A DNA stretch of 38,025 bases from Flavobacterium sp. LHD-85 (lineage in GTDB: Bacteria; Bacteroidota; Bacteroidia; Flavobacteriales; Flavobacteriaceae), in contig NZ_JAVFVR010000013.1 in assembly GCF_030929595.1 (NCBI RefSeq), positions 1-38,025 on the forward strand. The letters run 5' to 3'. The position numbers and the translations under genes are program-made. The first letter of the stretch is position 1, and each line of letters opens with the position of its first letter. Of the stretch, positions 18,024-24,978 are shown one piece after another. The notes beneath the pieces are model-generated. The model was not told the origin of the DNA. It did no database searches and saw nothing but the letters and a program-made list of their open reading frames with translations.

Positions 18024-18108
18024 GGAGGAATGGCAGAGCGGTCGAATGCGGCAGTCTTGAAAACTGTTGACTGTAACAGGTCCGGGGGTTCGAATCCCTC
18101 TTCCTCCG
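18024..18108 (+). tRNA. tRNA-Ser (anticodon UGA)
   Basis: The 85-nt gene has a 7-bp acceptor stem (GGAGGAA 18024-18030 with TTCCTCC 18101-18107) and discriminator G at 18108. The anticodon loop CTTGAAA carries TGA at 18058-18060. The long variable arm is of the class II serine type, and the T-loop GGTTCGAATCC is present. CCA is not encoded. It has its own promoter and a terminator directly downstream. I saw no repeated copy of its 3' end in the window, so no evidence that it is an integration site. Confidence 0.96.
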
Positions 18109-18117
18109 CTGACTTTA

Positions 18118-18150
18118 AAAACCCTTAACTTTGTTAAGGGTTTTCTTTTT
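18118..18150 (+). terminator. Rho-independent terminator of tRNA-Ser
   Basis: AAAACCCTTAAC (18118-18129) pairs with GTTAAGGGTTTT (18133-18144) around a TTT loop, followed by CTTTTTT. It begins 9 bp after the tRNA. Confidence 0.85.
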
Positions 18151-18174
18151 TCTCAAAAAAGTTAAAATACGACG

Positions 18175-18213
18175 AACCCTGCACAAATCATACGATTTCC
18201 AGGGTTTTGTCTT
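18175..18213 (+). terminator. Second terminator-like hairpin between tRNA-Ser and the next gene
   Basis: AACCCTG (18175-18181) pairs with CAGGGTT (18200-18206), with an inner AAATC/GATTT stem, followed by TTGTCTTTT. The remaining sequence from 18214 to the promoter at 18422 shows no gene or other structure I can support. Confidence 0.4.
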
Positions 18214-18421
18214 TTATACCCATTTTCAATATTTACATAACTTCTCAAAAAATTTCGCAACAGAATCTTGCCCCTGTTTTACTCGATTAAAGATTATCGA
18301 ATCACAATTCGAATATTATTAAGGCTTTAAAAACTGTGGCTTCTCCATTCTTTACATTTTTTTCACATTTCACACCTATTAATCAGGTAGTTATACTTGA
18401 AAGCACAAAAACAAATTTATA

Positions 18422-18429
18422 TAACTTTG
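18422..18429 (+). promoter_or_regulatory. Promoter -7 element of the MBL-fold gene
   Basis: TAACTTTG matches TAnnTTTG. A TTG at 18397-18399 is 22 bp upstream as a possible -33 element. The implied 5' leader before the ATG at 18514 is about 80 nt. Confidence 0.6.
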
Positions 18430-18513
18430 TGTATATCAATATCTTAAACTTTAAGAATACGAAAATAGCAGCTCTCAAAAACAAAACACTATTTCTAACC
18501 AATATGACAAAAA

Positions 18514-19995
18514 ATGGATCAAAAAATTATCAATAACAAGTATGGATTTGCCACTTTCCCTTCTGTAAAAATAATGGACTATGTAACAGACAAAAAAGGC
18601 AAAACAACATTTAAATGGGTAAAACATTTATTATTTGGAGATTGGATCGGTCTTCTAACAGGACCTGATGGTCTTCCTGTCTACGAACAGCACAATAACA
18701 AACAATACGTCCGAGTTAGAGGAAGAAATCAAAACGGCTGGATCAGGCCTGAAGAAATACAGTCCAACAGAATATTAGAAGTTAATTTTGTTGATGTTGG
18801 CCAAGGAGACGGCTGTCATGTAGTTACTCCCGAAGATCAGCATTACATTATAGATGCAGGTGCTTCAGATAATATGTTCCGCTTTTTAAGATGGAGGTTC
18901 AACCTTAATAAACCCGGCAAATTTCCACCTCCCATGGATGTTATTATCTCACATTCAGATGAAGATCATTATGCTGGTTTCACCAAAATTTTCACACATG
19001 AAAAAGAAGGACGTAAAACCTTCACAATAAAAAAAGTGTACCATAACGGCATGATTGAAAAGAGCGGAGAAGATCCAGCTACGCTCGGAACATTGATCTC
19101 TAATCAAGGCAAAAATCACATTACTGATCTTTGTCAATATAATTCTGACTTTCAAAACAGAGTAAGCTCTCCTACTGGACAAGGAAATTACATTAAAATG
19201 CTGTTAAAAACCACAGCAGATAAAATCGGACTGCGTGCCGGACTACCTGCTCTTGGCAGTCAAAATACAGTTATGGAAATTTTAGGGCCTGTTGCAGAGA
19301 ACATTCAAGGCAAGCCTGCATTACAGGTTTTCAAGGATAATAAAGGCAAAACTAAAAATGGTCATTCTATTATTCTAAAACTTAAAATAGGAAAAGTCAA
19401 ACTGCTTCTTGGAGGAGACTTAAATGAACCCGCCGAAGATCATTTGATGAAACATTACACTGGTGCAGATCTTCCAGCACTTAGAACTGCGATTAAATCA
19501 GGCACCACAGCCCAAAGACAAACTGCTGAAAATGCTCTTCGTGCCGCAATACTTCAAGCAAGGACCGTTTTTCAAACTGACATAGCCAAATCTTGCCATC
19601 ATGGTTCATCTGATTTTACTAGTGAGTTTATGGATGCGCTAAACCCTATTGCCACCATTATTTCTAGTGGAGATGAAGAGCCACACTGTCATCCCCGTCC
19701 CGATACGCTTGGAACCATTGGAAAGTATAGTCGCGGTTTAAGATCATTGATTTTCTCAACCGAGCTTGCCAGATCTACACCAGAATTTTTGCAAAAGACC
19801 CAAAACAAAACTTCTACAGCTACACCAATAGACAAAGAGCGCTTGGTAACAGTTTACGGAATGATCAACGTGCGTACAGACGGAGAGAAAATAATAATTG
19901 CCCAAAAACTAGAAGCACCGTCAAACAGAGGCTCGTGGGATATCCAAGAAATTCTTTGGAATCAAGTTTTAAATGACTTTGAGTATCAATTCTGA
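18514..19995 (+). CDS. Stand-alone ComEC-like metallo-beta-lactamase-fold hydrolase with SH3-like N-terminus
   Basis: 493 residues without signal peptide or membrane segment. The N-terminal part (about 35-85: GDWIGLLTGPDGLPVYEQ...VRVRGRNQNGWI) resembles a bacterial SH3 domain. The rest is an MBL fold of the ComEC/Rec2 type: FVDVGQGDG near residue 92, the metal motif SHSDEDHYAG (146-155, the SHxDxDHxGG form of ComEC), LLLGGDL, KSCHHGSSD (His362-His363), and a late EEPHCHPRPD. In ComEC this domain is thought to degrade the non-transported DNA strand; here no competence membrane domain is attached, so a soluble nuclease or phosphodiesterase role is inferred. It is monocistronic, with its own promoter and a shared terminator downstream, and no neighbour hints at its pathway. 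Confidence 0.85.
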   Translation: MDQKIINNKYGFATFPSVKIMDYVTDKKGKTTFKWVKHLLFGDWIGLLTGPDGLPVYEQHNNKQYVRVRGRNQNGWIRPEEIQSNRILEVNFVDVGQGDGCHVVTPEDQHYIIDAGASDNMFRFLRWRFNLNKPGKFPPPMDVIISHSDEDHYAGFTKIFTHEKEGRKTFTIKKVYHNGMIEKSGEDPATLGTLISNQGKNHITDLCQYNSDFQNRVSSPTGQGNYIKMLLKTTADKIGLRAGLPALGSQNTVMEILGPVAENIQGKPALQVFKDNKGKTKNGHSIILKLKIGKVKLLLGGDLNEPAEDHLMKHYTGADLPALRTAIKSGTTAQRQTAENALRAAILQARTVFQTDIAKSCHHGSSDFTSEFMDALNPIATIISSGDEEPHCHPRPDTLGTIGKYSRGLRSLIFSTELARSTPEFLQKTQNKTSTATPIDKERLVTVYGMINVRTDGEKIIIAQKLEAPSNRGSWDIQEILWNQVLNDFEYQF

Positions 19996-20127
19996 TAATA
20001 GTTATGCATATAGCTGAGTGGACTTCAAGTACGCTATTTATTTGAAAATGGAATGCATTGATTTTATTTGGATCGTATTCATCCGTTGATAATAATCAAA
20101 TTAGGATTTGAAATTATTTCTTAAAAC

Positions 20128-20160
20128 AAAAAAGGATGAGATTAAACCTCATCCTTTTTT
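20128..20160. terminator. Bidirectional terminator between the MBL gene and the mannoside locus
   Basis: AAAAAAGGATGAG (20128-20140) pairs with CTCATCCTTTTTT (20148-20160) around a 7-nt loop, giving T tracts on both strands. It separates the convergent MBL-fold gene and the ROK kinase gene, whose stop codon begins 5 bp further on. The stretch 19996-20127 before it shows no gene. Confidence 0.85.
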
Positions 20161-20164
20161 GTTT

Positions 20165-21064
20165 TTAATCGCAAAGAAAACTGACCGCCCCTAACAAAGC
20201 GGCAATTTCATTATCATTTGAAATAGAAACCTCAACTTTTAAATCAGATTCCTGAATTGTTTTATTAAATGAGGATAAAAACAAATCGCTCGCATTGGCA
20301 ATTTTTCCTCCAATAATAATATGATCTGCTGTAAAGCTTTTAATCCACGGAATAACAACTGTGGCCAAATCCTCTCCCATTCTTTCAAATACCTGAATTG
20401 CCTGCTGGTCTCCGTTTTTTGCTAAATTATAAAGTTCTAAGCCATTATTAAGATCGCTACCGCTTAAAGATTTATAATGTGATAAGAGACCTCTTACCGA
20501 AACATAATCTTCTGCAATTGCATCTTTATGCGGCAGATTGTATATTTCGCCATCAGTTGGAACAGAATCACCCGAGCTGATTGATGTTCCTTTGTCAATA
20601 AAACAAGCTCCTAAACCTGTTCCTAGTGTTACGGCCATTACTTTTTTCGAAAGATTCTCTTGTTGTTTAAAAACTTCTCCTTTTCCAAAACAAACAGCAT
20701 CGTTTTCAAAAAGAACTGGAAAATCTGAAGGAAAACCAAGAGATTCCAAAAGCAGTTCTCGAATGTTTAATCCGTAAAAATGTTCGTATTTAGATTGGTC
20801 TTTAATCCAACAAATACCAGTTTTATAATCAAATGGTCCAGGCATGCAAATCGCTATCCCCGTAATATCTTTAATTTTAGAATTTTCAATTGAGGTGCTG
20901 ATTACTTTTTTCCAGATATTCATGACCTGATCTGCTGGCATATTCGAATCAAAAGATTCTTTACAAAGCGAAAAATCAAGAAGTTTCATTTCGGTTTTAT
21001 CAATAACCGCAGCTGTAATATGCGTTCCTCCTATATCTAGCCCAATGGCATGTGATGTATTCAT
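20165..21064 (-). CDS. ROK-family sugar kinase (putative mannokinase/glucokinase)
   Basis: 299 residues with the N-terminal ATP-binding GLDIGGTHITAAVID, the catalytic-type FENDAVCFGKGE and the IIIGGKIANAS motif of ROK kinases. It probably phosphorylates monosaccharide released by the mannosidases encoded just upstream in the same direction (24-bp gap to the GH125 gene); mannose is the expected substrate, by context only. Odd point: the zinc motif CxCGxxGCxE usual in ROK proteins is missing; that segment reads GEIYNLPHKDAIAEDYVSVRG. No N-terminal helix-turn-helix is present, so it is a kinase rather than a ROK repressor. Cytoplasmic, last gene of the locus before a bidirectional terminator. 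Confidence 0.88.
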   Translation of the reverse strand: MNTSHAIGLDIGGTHITAAVIDKTEMKLLDFSLCKESFDSNMPADQVMNIWKKVISTSIENSKIKDITGIAICMPGPFDYKTGICWIKDQSKYEHFYGLNIRELLLESLGFPSDFPVLFENDAVCFGKGEVFKQQENLSKKVMAVTLGTGLGACFIDKGTSISSGDSVPTDGEIYNLPHKDAIAEDYVSVRGLLSHYKSLSGSDLNNGLELYNLAKNGDQQAIQVFERMGEDLATVVIPWIKSFTADHIIIGGKIANASDLFLSSFNKTIQESDLKVEVSISNDNEIAALLGAVSFLCD

Positions 21065-21088
21065 TTTTGTTTATTTAGCTTTTTAGTA

Positions 21089-22552
21089 CTAGATATTTTT
21101 GTCTTTTAAAATTTGAGGATAATGAATACTGGTATGTACAATCATTTCGCCAAATAATGTATTCGCCCAAGCAAACCATTTACGGGTAAATTTATTCACG
21201 TCGTCTTTATGAAATGATTCGTGCATAAATCCAGTATCGGCATTGGTTTTAATCAAATTACTTATACAGGCTTTTATTTCTTTTTCGTCTACACTTGTAA
21301 TGGCTCTCAAAACAATACTCATAGGCCAGATAGTATCAACTCCTGTATGCGGACCGCCAATACCTTCTCCAGCCTTTCCTTTGTAGAAAAATGGATTATT
21401 CTCTGACAGCACCACTTTTCTTGTGTTTAGATATAATGGATCATTTGGGGCAATGGCACCTAAATATGGTAACGATAATAACGAAGGCACATTGGCATCA
21501 TCCATCATGTGAAAACTGCCGTATCCGTTTACTTCAAAAGCAATTATTTTTCCGAATTTCGGGTGATTGATAATTCCGTGTTCTTGAAGACCATTTTGAA
21601 CCTCATCTCTTAGTTTTGTCGCTTTCGCAACTAAATCATTGTCTTTTAAAGCTGGAAGAGAGAAAATTTCGATCAGATAGCCTAATATTTCAATAGCGAA
21701 CATATTACTCGGAATCAGATAACCGAATAAAGTAGAATCGTCGCTTGGTCGGAAAGTCGAAACGATTAATCCGCACGGTTTTACAGGATAACCATAACCG
21801 CCTAACGGAACTCCGTCTGTTGCCCAAGCCGTCTGACGCTGAAAACTATAAGGCCCGCCCTTGCCATCCATTCGCTGCTGTTCTTTAAAAGTCTGCAGGA
21901 TTAAAAGCATGGCTTCTTTCCATTTGGCATCAAATAAACTGATATCACCTGTTTCTTTCCAATATCCATGCGCTAATCGAACAGGATAACACAAACTGTC
22001 AATTTCCCACTTTCTTTCATGAATTCCGGGTTGCATTTTGGTAAGGTCATTTTTCCACTCGCTTTCCTTTGTAAAATCTTTATAAAAAGCATTAGCATAC
22101 GGATCCAACAGAATACATTTCGCTTGACGATTAATAACACCTTTTACCAGTTCTGCCAATTTCGGATCTTCTTTCACAAAAGGAATATATGGCCAAATCT
22201 GCGCTGTACTATCTCTAAGCCACATGGCGTCAATATCTCCCGTAATTACATACGTATCTGGTTTTCCGTCAATAATTTCAAAATCGACTGTGGTATCTAA
22301 TGTATTTGGAAAACAGTTTTCGAATATCCATGCCAATTCTGGATTTGCAATTTGTTTTTTAACACGTACAATAGCGGCTTCAATTGCCTTGCTTGTAAAT
22401 TTTCTTTCGCCAACAGGAGGTCTTTTAGAAACAAAATCTTTTAGCGGAAAGGAAAAAGTATCTGAATTAAATCCGAAAGCTTCTGTTTGAAGTGCCATCA
22501 ATCCTGCTGAAAAGATGCCTGCATTTTTTATAAATTTTCTACGTGACTGCAT
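21089..22552 (-). CDS. GH125 exo-alpha-1,6-mannosidase, exported by Tat-like signal
   Basis: 487 residues. The N-terminus MQSRRKFIKNAGIFSAGLMA has a twin-arginine motif and hydrophobic stretch, so Tat export to the periplasm is likely. The body matches GH125, a metal-independent family of alpha-1,6-mannosidases: DAMWLRDSTAQIWPYIPF, RVGHGYWK-like RLAHGYWKETGD, TDGVPLGGYGYPVKP, GLIVSTFRPSDDSTLFGYLIPSN, DANVPSLLSLPYLG, and GEGIGGPHTGVDTIWPMSI. It would remove alpha-1,6-linked mannose from N-glycan or yeast-mannan fragments after the GH92 enzymes clear the branches. Only 6 bp separate it from the upstream GH92 gene, so the two are co-transcribed. Confidence 0.93.
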   Translation of the reverse strand: MQSRRKFIKNAGIFSAGLMALQTEAFGFNSDTFSFPLKDFVSKRPPVGERKFTSKAIEAAIVRVKKQIANPELAWIFENCFPNTLDTTVDFEIIDGKPDTYVITGDIDAMWLRDSTAQIWPYIPFVKEDPKLAELVKGVINRQAKCILLDPYANAFYKDFTKESEWKNDLTKMQPGIHERKWEIDSLCYPVRLAHGYWKETGDISLFDAKWKEAMLLILQTFKEQQRMDGKGGPYSFQRQTAWATDGVPLGGYGYPVKPCGLIVSTFRPSDDSTLFGYLIPSNMFAIEILGYLIEIFSLPALKDNDLVAKATKLRDEVQNGLQEHGIINHPKFGKIIAFEVNGYGSFHMMDDANVPSLLSLPYLGAIAPNDPLYLNTRKVVLSENNPFFYKGKAGEGIGGPHTGVDTIWPMSIVLRAITSVDEKEIKACISNLIKTNADTGFMHESFHKDDVNKFTRKWFAWANTLFGEMIVHTSIHYPQILKDKNI

Positions 22553-22558
22553 ATCTTT

Positions 22559-24838
22559 TTATTTTGAAGTTGAATAAGAATATGGAAATGCTTCTTTTGT
22601 TGTGCCTCTTTTAAAATTAGGAGAACTTGTCATATCAAAATTTAACTCTCCGCCTTTTAATACATCAAAATGATTGATGTAATTTTTAGAATGAAGAACA
22701 TTATCCCATTTTAATTCGTTTACATACTTATTTGTTTCTGAATTATTCGGTGCATTGACAATAAGCTGTTTTCCGTTTTCTAACTGTAATGTCGTTTTCT
22801 TAAACAAAGGCGCTCCCAAAACATATTCGTCTGTACCTGGACAAACTGGATAAAATCCCATAGCTGAGAAAATATACCATGCAGAAGTTTGTCCATTATC
22901 TTCATCTCCGCAGTAACCATCTGGAGTTGGTTTGTACAAACGGTTCATGACTTCTCTTGACCAATATTGCGTTTTCCAAGGTTCGCCCGCATAATTGTAT
23001 AAATAAATCATGTGCTGAATTGGCTGATTTCCGTGAGCGTATTGCCCCATATTCATAATCTGCATTTCGCGGATTTCATGAATAACAGCTCCATAATAAC
23101 TGTCATCAAAAATTGGAGGCATTGTAAATACAGCATCTAATTTTCCTGTGAAATTTTTCTCTCCGCCCATCAAATCGATCAAACCTTGAATGTCGTGAAA
23201 AACGCTCCAACTGTAATGCCAGCTGTTTCCTTCAGTAAAAGCATCTCCCCATTTAAACGGATTAAAATTGGCTGGAAAACTACCGTCTTTATTTCGTCCG
23301 CTCATTAATCCGATAGAAGAATTGTATAGATTTTTATAATTCATCATTCGCTTTTCATACAAACTAATTTCTTTTTTCGGACGATTTAATGATTTCGCCA
23401 GTTTCCAGATTGTAAAATCATCATAAGCATATTCAAGTGTTCGCGCTGCATTTTCGTTGATATTTACATCGTAAGGAACATATCCTAAAGTATTGTAGTA
23501 TTGAACTCCTTTTCTTCCCACAGCATCCATCGGCCCTTCATTATTAGCTCCATGCAATAAAGCTTCGTATAAAGTATTGATATCGTAACCACGTAATCCT
23601 TTCATATAAGCATCAGAAACTACAGAAGCAGAATTATTTCCTACCATTACATTTCTAAAACCTGGGCTTGACCATTCTGGCAGAAATCCGCCTTCTTTAT
23701 AATCATTTATCAATCCTTCCTGCATTTCTTTGTTTATAGAAGGATAAACCAGATTTAACAAAGGATATAAGGCGCGAAAAGTATCCCAAAATCCAGTTCC
23801 TGCATACATATAACCCGGAAGGACTTTTCCGTTGTATGGGCTGTAGTGAACAATTTTTCCATCTTTATCAATTTCATATTGTTTTTGAGGAAAACAAACT
23901 GTACGGTATAAACAAGAATAAAAAGTCTTTAACTGATCTGTATTATTATCTTCAACAGCAATTTTTCCCAGAACTTTATTCCATTCTGCTTTCGATTGCG
24001 CAACCGTTTCTTCAAAAGTCGATGTGCCTAATTCATTTTTTAAATTCAATTCTGCCTGTTCTGAACTTATGAAAGAAGATGCCACTCTAACATTTACCTT
24101 TTCTCCTTTTTTGGTTTGAAATCCGATAACTGCTCCTACATGATTTCCTTCTGCTTCTAATTTATCAGCAGTCAAAACTTTATCAATCCAAGTTGAATTG
24201 GTTTCAATTTTTTTATCAAATACGAGCACAAAATAGTTCTTGAAATTTTGAGGAACTCCACCACTATTTCGTGTTGTATAACCAATTATTTTGTTTTCTG
24301 AAGGAATTATTTTGATATACGAACCTTTATCAAATGCGTCAATTACGATAGACGATTTTTCATTTTCAGGAAATGTAATCTGAAAATGCGCTGCTCTTTC
24401 TGTTGTTGTAATTTCGGTAGTAACATCATGATCGGCAAGATAAACGTTGTAATAATACGGTTTTGAAATCTCAGCTTTATGGCTGAACCAGCTCGCACGT
24501 TCGTCTTCGGCGAAAGCCAATTTACCTGTAACGGGCATAATCGAAAACTGGCCGTAATCATTCATCCACGGTGAAGGCTGATGCGTCTGCTTGAATCCTT
24601 TAATTTTTTCTGCTGTGTAAGTGTATGCCCATCCGTCGCCCATTTTTCCAGTTTGTGGCGTCCAGAAATTCATTCCCCACGGTCTGCAAATTGCGGGATA
24701 CGTATTTCCGTTGGAAAGATTATGCAAAGATTGTGTTCCCATTAATGGGTTTACATATTCTACAGGATCTAAATTCTGCGCATTTAGAAAAAAGCAGGAC
24801 TGCACTATTCCTAAAAAAATTAAACTCTTTATTTTCAT
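22559..24838 (-). CDS. GH92 alpha-mannosidase, first copy (GNQP variant)
   Basis: 759 residues with a signal peptide (about 1-20, MKIKSLIFLGIVQSCFFLNA). Family GH92, calcium-dependent inverting exo-alpha-mannosidases. Recognisable segments: YVNPLMGTQS at the N-terminus, YAGTGFWDTFRALYPLLN, EWSSPGFRNVMVGNNSASVVSDAYMKG, EGNSWHYSW, HGNQPIQHMIYLYNYAG, and DGYCGDEDNGQTSAWYIFSAMGFYPV. It reads GNQP where the second copy (24979-27240) reads GNEP, so the two may differ in linkage preference; which linkage each takes cannot be settled here. No lipobox is obvious, suggesting a periplasmic enzyme. Followed by the GH125 gene after 6 bp. Confidence 0.95.
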   Translation of the reverse strand: MKIKSLIFLGIVQSCFFLNAQNLDPVEYVNPLMGTQSLHNLSNGNTYPAICRPWGMNFWTPQTGKMGDGWAYTYTAEKIKGFKQTHQPSPWMNDYGQFSIMPVTGKLAFAEDERASWFSHKAEISKPYYYNVYLADHDVTTEITTTERAAHFQITFPENEKSSIVIDAFDKGSYIKIIPSENKIIGYTTRNSGGVPQNFKNYFVLVFDKKIETNSTWIDKVLTADKLEAEGNHVGAVIGFQTKKGEKVNVRVASSFISSEQAELNLKNELGTSTFEETVAQSKAEWNKVLGKIAVEDNNTDQLKTFYSCLYRTVCFPQKQYEIDKDGKIVHYSPYNGKVLPGYMYAGTGFWDTFRALYPLLNLVYPSINKEMQEGLINDYKEGGFLPEWSSPGFRNVMVGNNSASVVSDAYMKGLRGYDINTLYEALLHGANNEGPMDAVGRKGVQYYNTLGYVPYDVNINENAARTLEYAYDDFTIWKLAKSLNRPKKEISLYEKRMMNYKNLYNSSIGLMSGRNKDGSFPANFNPFKWGDAFTEGNSWHYSWSVFHDIQGLIDLMGGEKNFTGKLDAVFTMPPIFDDSYYGAVIHEIREMQIMNMGQYAHGNQPIQHMIYLYNYAGEPWKTQYWSREVMNRLYKPTPDGYCGDEDNGQTSAWYIFSAMGFYPVCPGTDEYVLGAPLFKKTTLQLENGKQLIVNAPNNSETNKYVNELKWDNVLHSKNYINHFDVLKGGELNFDMTSSPNFKRGTTKEAFPYSYSTSK

Positions 24839-24852
24839 ATCATGTATTGTTG

Positions 24853-24967
24853 TCCTGCAAGGTTTTTAAAACCTTGTAGGTATTTATTTTTGCGAAATCT
24901 GAATCTATAACTTATCGTAAAATAGAATCTTTAGCTATACCTACAAGGTTTTAAAAACCTTGCAGGA
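24853..24967. repeat. Inverted-repeat pair between the two GH92 genes
   Basis: A 29-bp arm at 24853-24881 (starts TCCTGCAAGG) is the exact reverse complement of 24939-24967, with 57 bp between. Each arm is itself nearly palindromic around a T/A run. It fills nearly all of the 140-bp gap between the two GH92 genes. Looks like a mobile or interspersed intergenic repeat; it could also stabilise or attenuate the transcript. Confidence 0.8.
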
Positions 24968-24978
24968 AATCCACAGTT

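Noticed and set aside
18024..18150. tRNA-Ser as an integration site for a genomic island
   Set aside because: No integrase gene and no second copy of the tRNA 3' end were seen in the window.
18131..18536. Two frames of about 65 codons between tRNA-Ser and the MBL gene
   Set aside because: They overlap the terminator, the promoter and the true start of the MBL gene, and their composition is not protein-like.
24343..24879. Overlapping short frames around the first GH92 start
   Set aside because: Shadows of the GH92 coding sequence, extending only into the repeat.
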